Source of the DNA: JBCCFC01 sp965213595 | GTDB lineage: Bacteria; Chloroflexota; Anaerolineae; Caldilineales; Caldilineaceae | Direction of reading: 5' to 3' | Length of the DNA stretch: 64,000 nt | Assembly: GCA_965213595.1 (NCBI GenBank) | Contig: CBDBZO010000006.1 | Coordinates: forward strand, 1,860,001 to 1,924,000 | In this document: positions 56,354-64,000 of the stretch, piece by piece | How positions within the stretch are numbered: position 1 is the stretch's first letter | Layout of the letters: the number at the start of each line of letters is the position of its first letter | The notes under the pieces: generated by a model | Databases searched by the model: none | What the model saw: the letters and a program-made list of their open reading frames with translations, nothing else | Told to the model about the DNA's origin: nothing | Made by a program: the position numbers and the translations under genes

Positions 56354-57315
56354 CTCAAGCTCACAGATTCGAAGATTTTCAACTCTATTTAGTTTACCTG
56401 GCTGAACAGCCGATTCTCCACACAGAAGAGACCATCGGTAATGTTAGCAAAATCAAGAAGATGAGGATTATACACCAAGGGGAAGCGGTTCTGGTTCCAG
56501 CACTTTCGGGCAATAGCTTTCGTGGTCAGTTGCGCGATATACTTGCCGATCAGATGTTTGCGTTGTTGACCGACAACGGTCAACAAGTGGTTACCTTTAA
56601 CAACAATGAAGTCTACGGCGCACTCTACAGTGGTGGGGCACTTCGAGATGCATCTCAATTAGCTGGGCTAATGCGAGAGATAGCTGAGAACACACCTATG
56701 ATTCGCTTGATGGGTGCGGCCTTTGGGAATGTCATGTGGCCGTCTAAGATTGCTGCTACGCATATTACTCCTTGTGTCCAGGAGGCTCAAGATATTCATC
56801 AAGCCACTATTCAATCGCTATCCTCGGAACTGCTGCTGGCTCAAACGAATTGGCCAAAAGCACGAGACATTTTGTTCAATGATGGACCTTTGACCCGTAA
56901 AGATGATCGGAGAGACCCTTTGAAGCAACGTTTCACCGATCTCGGGGCAATTCCTGAAACTGGGCCTGAGGATCGTCAGCAGATGATCTACTATGTCGAA
57001 TGTATTGCTCCAGGAACTCGGTTGCTTCAGCAGATTTATACTAAGTACTCATTGGATAGGCTGGAATTAGGATGTCTTTTCGATGCATTAACCAAGTGGC
57101 TAGAAAGACCATCTATTGGAGGCCGAAGTGCCGCTGGGTATGGTCAGGTACAGGTAGCAATCCAGGGGGAAGCCGCTCGAGAAAGTATTGACTGGCCAAG
57201 CAAATGGCCCAAAGTAATCCAAGATTCGATTGCGGATTACCGCCAGTATATTGATCACAACAGGAATAACATTCTAAACGCGCTTCAGGCGGAAGTGAGG
57301 GTAAGAAGTGTCTAA
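56350..57315 (+). CDS. Cas7-like backbone protein, Csf2-type
   Basis: The 321-residue protein has the RAMP/Cas7 hallmarks: an N-terminal strand YLAEQPILHTEETIGNVSKI with an extended loop, then VPALSGNSFRGQLRDILADQ (~47-66), the S-G-N-S-x-R-G segment shared by Csf2 proteins, and a C-terminal RPSIGGRSAAGYGQVQVA glycine-rich loop (~256-273). It would form the crRNA-binding filament of the complex. It does not resemble Csc2 of type I-D. ATGA overlap with the preceding gene and an 8-base overlap with the next. Confidence 0.7.
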   Translation: MTQAHRFEDFQLYLVYLAEQPILHTEETIGNVSKIKKMRIIHQGEAVLVPALSGNSFRGQLRDILADQMFALLTDNGQQVVTFNNNEVYGALYSGGALRDASQLAGLMREIAENTPMIRLMGAAFGNVMWPSKIAATHITPCVQEAQDIHQATIQSLSSELLLAQTNWPKARDILFNDGPLTRKDDRRDPLKQRFTDLGAIPETGPEDRQQMIYYVECIAPGTRLLQQIYTKYSLDRLELGCLFDALTKWLERPSIGGRSAAGYGQVQVAIQGEAARESIDWPSKWPKVIQDSIADYRQYIDHNRNNILNALQAEVRVRSV

Positions 57316-58300
57316 GGCACAGAAAGCTGACTCTACTCCCAATGATGGCAACACCCATCAAATTCTGATGCAGAATCAGTGGCAATTCGGTTCTACCACA
57401 GGTGATAAAGTTTACGAACTGCGCATCCAGCTGTCCTCACCTGGAATCTTTCCACCAGCAAAAGCCGACATTCCTTTGCCGGGCTTACCTACGTTAGATG
57501 GGTTTCTGAAATTCCTTGCATTTCAGGCCGCACTGCGAAACGCGTTACAACTACGCCCCGATCTCGCTCAATCGCTTCTTTGGCAGTGGACTGGAGCCTT
57601 AAAAAATTTGGAGCAGTGGATTGATTTTTCGATTCCGATTCGCCGTATACAAATGGGAATAACTCCGCTTTATGATTGCTCAATCGGTTTACCAGTTGTT
57701 GCAGGTAACATGTGGGTTCCAGCCGGAGCATTCTTTGTTGAACAACAGTACAATTTAAGGCAGTATCCAGCAGTTGCTGATTCTATTTCGCTTCGACGGC
57801 GAGTTGCAGAACCATTGGAGAAACCCTTTAGACTTAAGTCGCAGCTCAATTCCAGTTCTGGTAAAAATAAGGCTTTAAACAATAGAGTTTATTACTCGTT
57901 GACAACTGAGTATGTGTTCTGCTTTCGGGGAGATGCAAACGGAGTTGAGCGCTTACTGCGTTTTGCTTGCGACAACAATATAGGCATTGGCAAAAAAACG
58001 ACATTGGGATACGGTCGTATAGCTGCATTCAATATCTCAGGTCAAACTCAGTCAGACTCAACTTTAGCAATTTCCATACTTGATGGACAGCAGCGAGCGC
58101 TGTTAAAAACAGTGCCCTATTATTCTTTTCTTGCTCAACGAGAACAAGCACTGGAAAACAAGCTTCTGTTTGGTTGTGAACAATTCCGATTAGTTAATGC
58201 GTTGGAGACAGTAGGCGCTTGCTATCCGCCATACTGGCCAAAAGAAAATCAAGTCCACGTACTTCAGTACGGCACAATAATTACAGAGTATTCAGAATAG
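57308..58300 (+). CDS. Cas5-like protein, Csf3-type
   Basis: The 330-residue protein (GTG start) matches the Csf3 pattern. LPTLDGFLKFLAFQAALRN (~58-76) corresponds to the PLDGLLAYLAF segment. SSSGKNKALNNRVYYSLTTE (~178-197) corresponds to the GSGxYKxYRMPLPL segment. VERLLRFACDNNIGIGKKTT plus LGYGRI (~212-240) correspond to the IGKKRSQGYGRV loop, the most diagnostic part. Csf3 caps the 5' end of crRNA in type IV complexes. Longer than usual Csf3 (~220), with an N-terminal extension. Similarity judged from memory. Confidence 0.75.
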   Translation: MSKAQKADSTPNDGNTHQILMQNQWQFGSTTGDKVYELRIQLSSPGIFPPAKADIPLPGLPTLDGFLKFLAFQAALRNALQLRPDLAQSLLWQWTGALKNLEQWIDFSIPIRRIQMGITPLYDCSIGLPVVAGNMWVPAGAFFVEQQYNLRQYPAVADSISLRRRVAEPLEKPFRLKSQLNSSSGKNKALNNRVYYSLTTEYVFCFRGDANGVERLLRFACDNNIGIGKKTTLGYGRIAAFNISGQTQSDSTLAISILDGQQRALLKTVPYYSFLAQREQALENKLLFGCEQFRLVNALETVGACYPPYWPKENQVHVLQYGTIITEYSE

Positions 58301-58362
58301 TATCATCGCTTGGTTCCTCTCGATCTGCCCCTCTTCCTGCTATCAGCAACCGCTCAATATAG

Positions 58363-58512
58363 GCTTCGATTTACAAACTGCAACCCGCTCCGCGGCGGAG
58401 CTTTTCTTGGTCCTACTACGCCTTCTACTGGCAGTTTGCAGGCCACGACCAGCGCAACCTCTTTCAGAGCATGGCACAGGGCTTTCGCTACGTCATCATC
58501 GACGAATTCCAC
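58363..58512 (+). pseudogene. cas3' helicase, 5'-truncated fragment upstream of IS630
   Basis: The frame from 58363 (after a TAG at 58360) encodes SFSWSYYAFYWQFAGHDQRN then FRYVIIDEFH, the pre-motif-II and motif II region of type I-D Cas3'. It stops at the TAG made by the IS630 junction. There is no Walker A (motif I) upstream, so the first ~110-150 residues are deleted; the effector genes abut directly. GC-rich, like the cas6/cas4/cas1 side. Confidence 0.75.
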
Positions 58513-58514
58513 TA

Positions 58515-59755
58515 GTACAGTGTAATCGAGATTATGAGTAGATAAGGGTAAGCGATAAAATACGTCCCAACGCGAAGCAAGGAGCAAAAGAAGGAGGTTT
58601 GCATGGGACGCAAAAAGCATATAAATAACGTCAGATTGCCGGGCGAAGAACGTAGCTACCTCAATCGGCTAACCCTGGGCGGCGTGAGGAGTGTACGCAA
58701 ACTGAATCGGATAAAGATATTGCTGTTGAGCGATGAAAATCATCATCAAGGGCAGAAAACAGACCAAGAGATTGCCGAGAAGCTCGACACGAGCCTGTCG
58801 ACGATAGACCGGATTCGGCGTCGCTATGTGCAAGAAGGGCTCGAGGCGGCGATTAGTGAAAAGCCAAGAAGCGGTCGCGCCCGCACCATCAGCGGCGAGC
58901 AACGGGCCAAAATCACCGCGTTGGCCTGTTCAGAACCGCCAGCGGGGCGTAGCCAATGGAGTTTGCGCCTGTTGGCGGACAAGGCGGTGGAACTCGAGTT
59001 GGTTGAGCACATCTCCCACAACGCCGTGGGCGAAATTCTGAAAAAAACACGGTCAAGCCTCACTTAGTCCGCCAATGGTGCCTGGGCAAACTGACGCCTA
59101 CCTTTCTGGCGCAAATGGAATATATGCTAGCCATCTACGCCCGTCCCTTTGACCCGCTGCGCCCGCTCTGGTGTTTCGATGAGCGGCCCTGTCAACTGAT
59201 TGGCGACACGCTCGTCCCCTTGCCCGTTGAACCCGGCAAGCCAAAACGACAAAACTACGAGTACGAGCGCCACGGCGTCTGCTCCGTTCTCCTGGCCGTG
59301 CAGCCCCTCACCGGACATTGCTTTGTGCAGGTACGAGACCGACGCACCGGACAGGACTACGCCGAGTTCATGGACGCCTTCGTCGAGGAACACTGTCCGC
59401 CCGGTGGTCAGATTCAACTGGTGCAGGACAACCTAAGCACGCACACCTACACCTCATTTTACAACGCCTTTGAACCGGCGAAGGCCTTCGCCTTGATGCA
59501 GCAAATTCAGATGCACTACACGCCCAAAAAGGCCAGTTGGCTCAACATGGCTGAAATCCAACTCTCGCTTCTATCTCGGCAATGCCTGAAGCGGCGCATC
59601 GCCTGTCAAGTCGAATTGAGCCGTGAAGTCCTCGCTTGGGTTGAAACGCGCAATCGAACCCCTGTTCCTATTCGCTGGCAGTTCACACCCGAAATGGCCC
59701 GCCAGACCTTCAACCGCTTTTACCCTAACCCATCAAAACTTCAATGACAGTGTAC
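58515..59755. mobile_element. IS630-family insertion sequence splitting cas3'
   Basis: The element is 1241 bp. Its ends, GTACAGTGTAATCG and the complement of CAATGACAGTGTAC, are inverted repeats with three mismatches. It is flanked by a TA dinucleotide duplication (58513-58514 and 59756-59757), the target site of the IS630/Tc1-mariner group. Removing the element and one TA rejoins GACGAATTCCAC-TACTACAAT in frame (DEFH-YYN). Confidence 0.92.
58603..59747 (+). CDS. IS630-family transposase made by -1 frameshift
   Basis: ORF1 (58603-59067) holds the HTH half (LDTSLSTIDRIRRRYVQEGL). ORF2 (to 59747) holds the DDE half: CFDERPCQLIGD (first Asp), LVQDNLSTHTYTSF (second Asp) and KASWLNMAEIQLSLLS (Glu). 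ORF1's stop follows a run of seven A (ctgAAAAAAAcacgg, about 59041-59047). A -1 slip there joins the frames into a 381-residue protein, giving NTVKPHLVRQWC at the junction, the normal IS630 sequence. The -1 slip is typical of this family, so the gene is probably functional. Confidence 0.9.
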
Positions 59756-59757
59756 TA

Positions 59758-61510
59758 CTACAATACAAAGCAGATGGCGAACTTTCTCTTCTTCATTTTG
59801 CTGTCCGAGGAGTGGGGTTATTTTGATAAGGGACGACGGCTCTGCCTGCTGTCGGCCACGCCGGATGCCAATACGCAGCGCTACCTAAACCGCATCCTGG
59901 GCGAAAACGGCTGGGCGTTGATTAGCCCGGAAACTGAGCCAGCTGAGGCGGCGACGCTGGCGACCACGCCCGTACTTGCCCCGCTGACGCTGCAAATTCG
60001 CACCGAGACCATCGAAGAATTTGCCGAGAACGAGGCCGCCACGCTGCGCGAGTGGCTGGCGGCGGGGGAGCACGGCGCGCTGATTTCCGGCTCGCTGCGC
60101 CAGATCAACCAGGCCTTTTATGCGCTGCGTTCCCGCCTCCACGAGACGCAGATGGGGCGCATCACGGGTGCGCAGCCCGTGGAGGCGCGGCGAGCGGACC
60201 AGTTCAAGGACTTAATCCTGGCAACACCGACCGTCGACATTGGCTACAACTTTAAGAAGCACGAAAAAGAGCGTCAGAATCTGGACTTCGTGGTGTTCGA
60301 TGCGCGCTTTCAGGATGAATTTTTACAGCGCTTGGGGCGAGCCGGTCGCGTATTGGGCAAGCGGGTGACGGATACTCCTTCGCACGCGGTGGGCTTGATC
60401 AGCAAAGAAGCGGCTGTGACGTTGGCAGCGCTGGCGGCGGGGCGGCAGCTGGCGCGTGCAGAGTTCAACGAGCTGCTCCAGCACACGACGGCCCTGCCGC
60501 AGAAGGACGATTTTGTCGCCTATCTGCGCAACGGTGGTCTGGCCGAAAATGCTTATCCGCTCTACCGCCTGCGAGAGATGTTCGCCAAGCGAGATTATAA
60601 CCAGTTGGAGAAATTGTTCGAGACTGTCCGCGAGCTCTTTGCACCCGGCAGCAGGCGTTCCTACAGCGGCATCGTGAGAGAGTTTAGTCGGTTAACCATC
60701 ATTAACGGCTGGCTGCGCGAGCCACCCAATGCCTATTCGCGCGACAAGCTGCCAGAGATTGCCGCCGATTTCTTGGAGTGGCTTGAGGGAGCGCGACCCG
60801 ACGCTATAGAGATCAAGCCACACCTTCCAGAATTATTAAAAGATGACAGCTTCAAACAGAGCCTCCAACATTACTGCAAAGCAGAGCAGGCGCTTATGCA
60901 GGCGCAGTTCAGCTTCCGCGACAGCTTTAGCGGGCCGGAGGGCTGGATTTATGACCCAGCCCATCTGCTCTCTTCGGCGGACGTGACGCGCTACGATCTA
61001 ACGCACGTGATTCAAAATTACGACTATCGTTTCCTCGAGCGGGAAGCCATGAAGCGCATCAGCGACGAGCCACTGCCCGAAAAAGCGCTTTGTGTTCAGC
61101 TGCGCAGCCATCGGCAGCAGCGCCTGCGCGTTTCCCTGCGCTGGCAACCGCCCAAGCTGCTGCACGCCGGGTGGGACGCCGCTGCCTTTCAGCGCTGCTA
61201 CGTCTCCGGCACACCCGTCGCGCTGCAGGGGTTGAAGCTGAAGGCGGACGAGCCCATTGCGCTGGAACTCAAAGAGGCCATCCGTACCCAGTACATTACC
61301 GCTCTCTTAGTACCCGATCCGCTCTGTGGCCTGCTGTTCAAAGAGACGCGCTTTCGGCAAATCTATCCCCGTGATCTCTTCGTCGACCTGAACGGCGTAG
61401 CGGTACAGTACCAGATTGTGCTGGGCACGGCAGCGTTGCTGATGTCGCCCCTGCTCAAGTGGGCGTTTCAAAAGTGGGAGAAAGAGGGGGATGAGGCCAT
61501 CATTCTTTAG
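59758..61510 (+). pseudogene. cas3' helicase C-terminal fragment (type I-D-like) downstream of IS630
   Basis: After the IS the frame continues YYNTKQMANFLFFILLSEEW, then CLLSATPDANTQRYL (motif III SAT), TPTVDIGYNFKKHEKERQN (motif V region) and FLQRLGRAGRVLGKR (motif VI), so both RecA-like lobes are represented apart from the lost N-terminus. The set matches Cas3' of type I-D. The IS end supplies an in-frame ATG at 59744, so a 588-residue C-terminal fragment could still be made, but it lacks the ATP-binding Walker A. Confidence 0.85.
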
Positions 61511-61547
61511 CAATATCCGCCAAGCAATCGGCGGCACAGGCAGAAAC

Positions 61548-61746
61548 GTGACAATCACGGCCCGGACAAATCGGGCAAGTCGAACCGGCTGTGGGCCGTG
61601 ACGGTCACGTTGACCGCCGCGCCTGCTGCTCGACTGGCTTAAGTGGCCACTCAGGCCGGTTGTTGATCAATCAAGCCAGTCGAGGTGACCGTCGCGGCCC
61701 GCTGGGAGAATGGATGACCCGTCAACGTGCGGGCCGTGATTGTCAC
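61548..61746. repeat. Triply nested inverted repeat between cas3' and cas6
   Basis: Three concentric arm pairs are present: GTGACAATCACGGCCCG (61548) with CGGGCCGTGATTGTCAC (61730); GGCCGTGACGGTCACGTTG (61594) with GAGGTGACCGTCGCGGCC (61682); and GCTCGACTGGCTT (61629) with AAGCCAGTCGAG (61673). A GGCC centre remains. No gene or CRISPR repeat pattern. Confidence 0.9.
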
Positions 61747-61797
61747 CTCTCTTCTTTCTGTTCTACAACAAAAATCAACCTGAACCTTTACCAAACC

Positions 61798-62646
61798 ATG
61801 CCCAACTCCCATTCCCTCCACGCCCTTGTCCTCAAGCTTACCGCCCAAAATCAGGGGACGCTGCACAGCACGGTGGGCGAGCTGGCACACGCGGCCTTTT
61901 ACGCGGCGATTCAGGCCGCCGATGCGGAGTTGGCCCAGCGGCTGCACGATGCGCCCTCGCGCAAGGGCTTTGCGCTTTCGCCGCTCTACGGCTACTGGCA
62001 GTCGCCCGCGGACCAGCGCTTTCACATCAACCCCGGCCAGCCGGGCTGGCTGCGCGTGAGCCTGCTGGATGATGAACTCTTCGGTACCTTGATGCGCCAC
62101 CTGATGACGCTGCGCCAGCCAACTATTCGCATCGGCGAGGTGCATCTAGCCATCGGCGAAGTGCTGGGCACGCCGGGCAGCCATCCCTGGGTCGGCTACA
62201 CCACGGTGGAGCAGCTGCGCGCGCTGGGGGAGACGCCGCGCCGCTGGTCGCTGGAGTTTGCCAGCCCCACGGCGATCCGCTGGGGGCAGGCGGACGACGG
62301 CACGCGGCGCGTGGAGGTCTTTCCCCAGCCGCGCGTCGCCATCGCCAGCCTGCGCTCGCGCTGGGACGGGCTGGCGAGCGAAGAGTGGGGCACGGAGTTT
62401 GAGGCGTGGGTGGAGCGCAACATTGTGGTGGGGCGCGTGCACCAGTGGCAGACGGAGCCGATCCGCTACAAGAAGAACACCTACGTTGGCGGCGTGGGCA
62501 AGCTCGATTACCACCTGCTGGACAAATCGAAAAGCACCAGCAGCCGCGCCAACGTCGCCCACTTCAACCGGCTGCTGCACCTTGCCTTTTATGCGGGCAT
62601 TGGCTATAAAACAACCCACGGGCTGGGTCAGATGAGGCTGATCTGA
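61798..62646 (+). CDS. cas6: CRISPR-associated endoribonuclease Cas6
   Basis: The 282-residue protein is a double-RAMP Cas6: ferredoxin-like N-terminal half (LHALVLKLTAQNQGTLHSTV), IGEVLGTPGSHPWVGYTTVE in the middle, and the C-terminal glycine-rich loop LAFYAGIGYKTTHGLGQMRL that binds the crRNA repeat. It trims the precursor crRNA. I start at ATG 61798 because the longer frame runs through the nested inverted repeat. Its stop is overlapped by the Cas4 start (TGATG), so cas6-cas4 are coupled. Confidence 0.9.
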   Translation: MPNSHSLHALVLKLTAQNQGTLHSTVGELAHAAFYAAIQAADAELAQRLHDAPSRKGFALSPLYGYWQSPADQRFHINPGQPGWLRVSLLDDELFGTLMRHLMTLRQPTIRIGEVHLAIGEVLGTPGSHPWVGYTTVEQLRALGETPRRWSLEFASPTAIRWGQADDGTRRVEVFPQPRVAIASLRSRWDGLASEEWGTEFEAWVERNIVVGRVHQWQTEPIRYKKNTYVGGVGKLDYHLLDKSKSTSSRANVAHFNRLLHLAFYAGIGYKTTHGLGQMRLI

Positions 62647-63245
62647 TGAACGACTACTCGACGGACAACTACCTCCCGCTCTCCCGCATCAACCAGTTTA
62701 GCTACTGCGCGCGCCGCTTTTGGTACATGTACGTGCAGGGCGAGATGATCGAGAACGCGCACGTGACCCGCGGCCTGATCAACCACGAGCAGGCGCACGC
62801 GCCCGGCTACGAGACGACGCCCGCGGGCGTCGTCGTTCACCGGCAAATCTACGTCGTTAGCCACCGGCTGGGCCTCACCGGCATCTGTGATCTGCTGGAG
62901 GAGCACGCCGACGGCACGCTTCTGCCCGTGGAGTATAAGCAGGGGCGGCAGGGCAAGTGGAAAAACGATGAGGCGCAGCTTTGTGCCCAGGCGCTCTGCC
63001 TGGAAGAGATGCGCGGCACCACCATCGAGCGCGGCGCGATCTTCTACTTTGGCAGCCGCCGCCGCGTGGAGGTGCTCTTTAACAACGCGCTGCGCGAGAC
63101 GACGCGCCAGCTTGTGCAGCAGATGCAGCTGGCGCTGGCCGAAGGAAAAATCCCGACCCACACGCCCTACCATCAGCGCTGTCGCGGGTGCAGTTTGTTC
63201 GATGTTTGCCTGCCGGATGAGACAAAGCAGCTACAGGTGGCGTGA
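62646..63245 (+). CDS. cas4: CRISPR-associated exonuclease Cas4
   Basis: The 199-residue protein has FSYCARRFWYMYVQG with the first iron-sulfur Cys, RGLINHEQAHAPGY, GLTGICDLLEE (RecB-like Asp), TLLPVEYKQGRQGKW (E-x-K active site), and the C-terminal cluster RCRGCSLFDVC with three Cys. Cas4 processes prespacers with Cas1-Cas2. Located between cas6 and cas1, as in type I-D and others. Start at ATG 62646. Confidence 0.93.
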   Translation: MNDYSTDNYLPLSRINQFSYCARRFWYMYVQGEMIENAHVTRGLINHEQAHAPGYETTPAGVVVHRQIYVVSHRLGLTGICDLLEEHADGTLLPVEYKQGRQGKWKNDEAQLCAQALCLEEMRGTTIERGAIFYFGSRRRVEVLFNNALRETTRQLVQQMQLALAEGKIPTHTPYHQRCRGCSLFDVCLPDETKQLQVA

Positions 63246-63386
63246 TACGGGATGTGTAAGCGTTGCGATGGGCCCGGTTGGTTATCAAATCGAATTTATG
63301 TAATCGACGGGCCGTCACGCATCCGATATTCACGCGTCACCTCTACAGAAACAAGATCGTTCAAATAGGAAGGAATTTCCTCCCCA

Positions 63387-64000
63387 TGACGACCCTCTAT
63401 TTAACCGAACCCTATTCCGTGGTGCGCAAAGATGGCGACACGCTGACCGTGAAAATCCCGGCCAACGAAGCGCTGGGCACGGCCAAGCGCTCGGTGCGCG
63501 TGCCGCTGATGAAGGTCGATCAGGTGGTGGTGCTGGGCGACAGCACGGTGACGACGCCCGCGCTGCTGGCGCTGCTGGCGCGCAACGCGGACATTTGCTT
63601 TTGCAACTACTGGGGCAAATTTCAGGGGCGGCTGGCCCCGCCGGTGAGCAAGAATGTCTTTGCGCGCACGGCCCAGTTTCGCGCCCACGAGGATTACCCG
63701 CGGCGCGTGGGGCTGGCCGCCCGCTTTGTGCGCGGCAAGCTGCACAACCAGCGCACTTTGCTGATGCGCAGCCGCCGCACGCTGATGGATGAAGCACACG
63801 CCGACCGCCTGGCCGATTCGATCCAAACTATCGGCGAAGCGATGGGCGAAGTCGACCGGCTGGAGGTGGAGGCGGAGGGGCCGCTGGATCCGCAGCGGCC
63901 GCAGTGGCAATCGGCGCTGGGCACGCTGCACGGGCTGGAGGGGGCGGGCGCGGCGGCCTTTTTCCGCAGCCTGGGGCTGCTCTTCAAGCACGATTTAGGT
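63387..64000 (+). CDS. cas1: Cas1 integrase, cut by the window edge
   Basis: The frame from ATG 63387 (AGGAAGGAATTTCC upstream) is open to the edge for 204 codons. TLYLTEPYSVVRKDGDTLTV and MKVDQVVVLGDSTVTTPALL form the N-terminal beta domain; QFRAHEDYPRRVGLAARFV and LEGAGAAAFFRSLG follow, the latter with the catalytic Glu. Downstream His and Asp lie outside. Cas1 with Cas2 inserts spacers; cas2 and any array should lie to the right. Confidence 0.9.

Noticed and set aside
56350..58300. Reading the Cas7/Cas5-like genes as Csc2/Csc1 of type I-D
   Set aside because: The neighbouring Cas3' remnant favours I-D, but remembered Csc2 and Csc1 patterns do not fit, while the Csf2 and Csf3 segments do. 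Kept as an alternative only.
58310..58525. Separate 71-residue gene between the Cas5-like gene and the IS
   Set aside because: Another frame of the same DNA encodes the conserved Cas3' motif II region (VIIDEFH), which explains the sequence better.
61548..61746. CRISPR array candidate near cas6
   Set aside because: The repeats are inverted and concentric, with no regular direct repeat or spacer pattern. I found no array anywhere in the window.

Overview
The window looks like a chromosomal segment of a GC-rich Chloroflexota bacterium (Anaerolineae/Caldilineae/Ardenticatenia type). This rests on gene content: many stand-alone amidohydrolases, a CSLREA beta-helix surface protein ending in a FLPLI-type tail, Thr/Pro-rich SdrD-like surface proteins, several type II toxin-antitoxin pairs, and a CRISPR locus of a kind known from Thermoflexia. 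The class-level placement is inference. No ribosomal or single-copy phylogenetic marker beyond carB, clpC and tRNA-Lys is present to fix it.

Layout. 1-1816: 3' part missing from a minus-strand Thr/Pro-rich surface protein. 1.8-8.5 kb: amidohydrolases, a flavin monooxygenase, an HNH nuclease pair, and a patch of decaying small genes (C39-like pseudogene, BrnT relic, orphan antitoxins). 8.5-13.7 kb: MFS exporter, CPA2 antiporter with a TrkA domain, and a Cys/Met-metabolism PLP enzyme. 14.2-18.7 kb: pdhA-pdhB-pdhC operon. 18.8-25.6 kb: minus-strand catabolic cluster (two cytosine-deaminase-like amidohydrolases, creatininase, FAD oxidase, alpha/beta hydrolase, RibD-C reductase). 25.8-27.8 kb: HxlR regulator divergent from a PfpI/DJ-1 protein and OsmC. 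28.6-33.3 kb: 1580-residue repeat surface protein. 34-40.7 kb: manA, a phosphatase-superfamily enzyme, a PolX-like HhH protein without catalytic domains, an amidohydrolase, Uma2, RelE TA and a VUT transporter. 41-44.6 kb: carB carrying three repeat-derived in-frame insertions. 44.6-46.6 kb: toxin-antitoxin pairs separated by displaced copies of the carB 3' end. 46.7-52.9 kb: DUF4129 protein, an IS4/Tn5-like element and clpC. 53.0 kb onward: tRNA-Lys followed by a CRISPR-Cas locus that runs off the right edge.

The most interesting system is the CRISPR locus. An AT-rich, translationally coupled operon (Cas10-like large subunit, small Cas11-like subunit, Csf2-like Cas7, Csf3-like Cas5) best matches type IV, subtype IV-C. 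It abuts a GC-rich set made of a type I-D-like cas3' remnant, cas6, cas4 and cas1. Type IV loci normally lack adaptation genes, so this looks like a hybrid or replacement locus. The cas3' gene lacks its 5' end and is also split at its DEFH box by an IS630-family element with a clear TA duplication. No CRISPR array lies in the window.

A second theme is the packing of nearly every intergenic gap with inverted-repeat elements, often nested one inside another. Some of these sequences have entered coding DNA (carB). A third is the carB 3' end, which acts like an insertion hot spot: two diverged copies of the last 30 codons, each followed by a hairpin, alternate with toxin-antitoxin modules.
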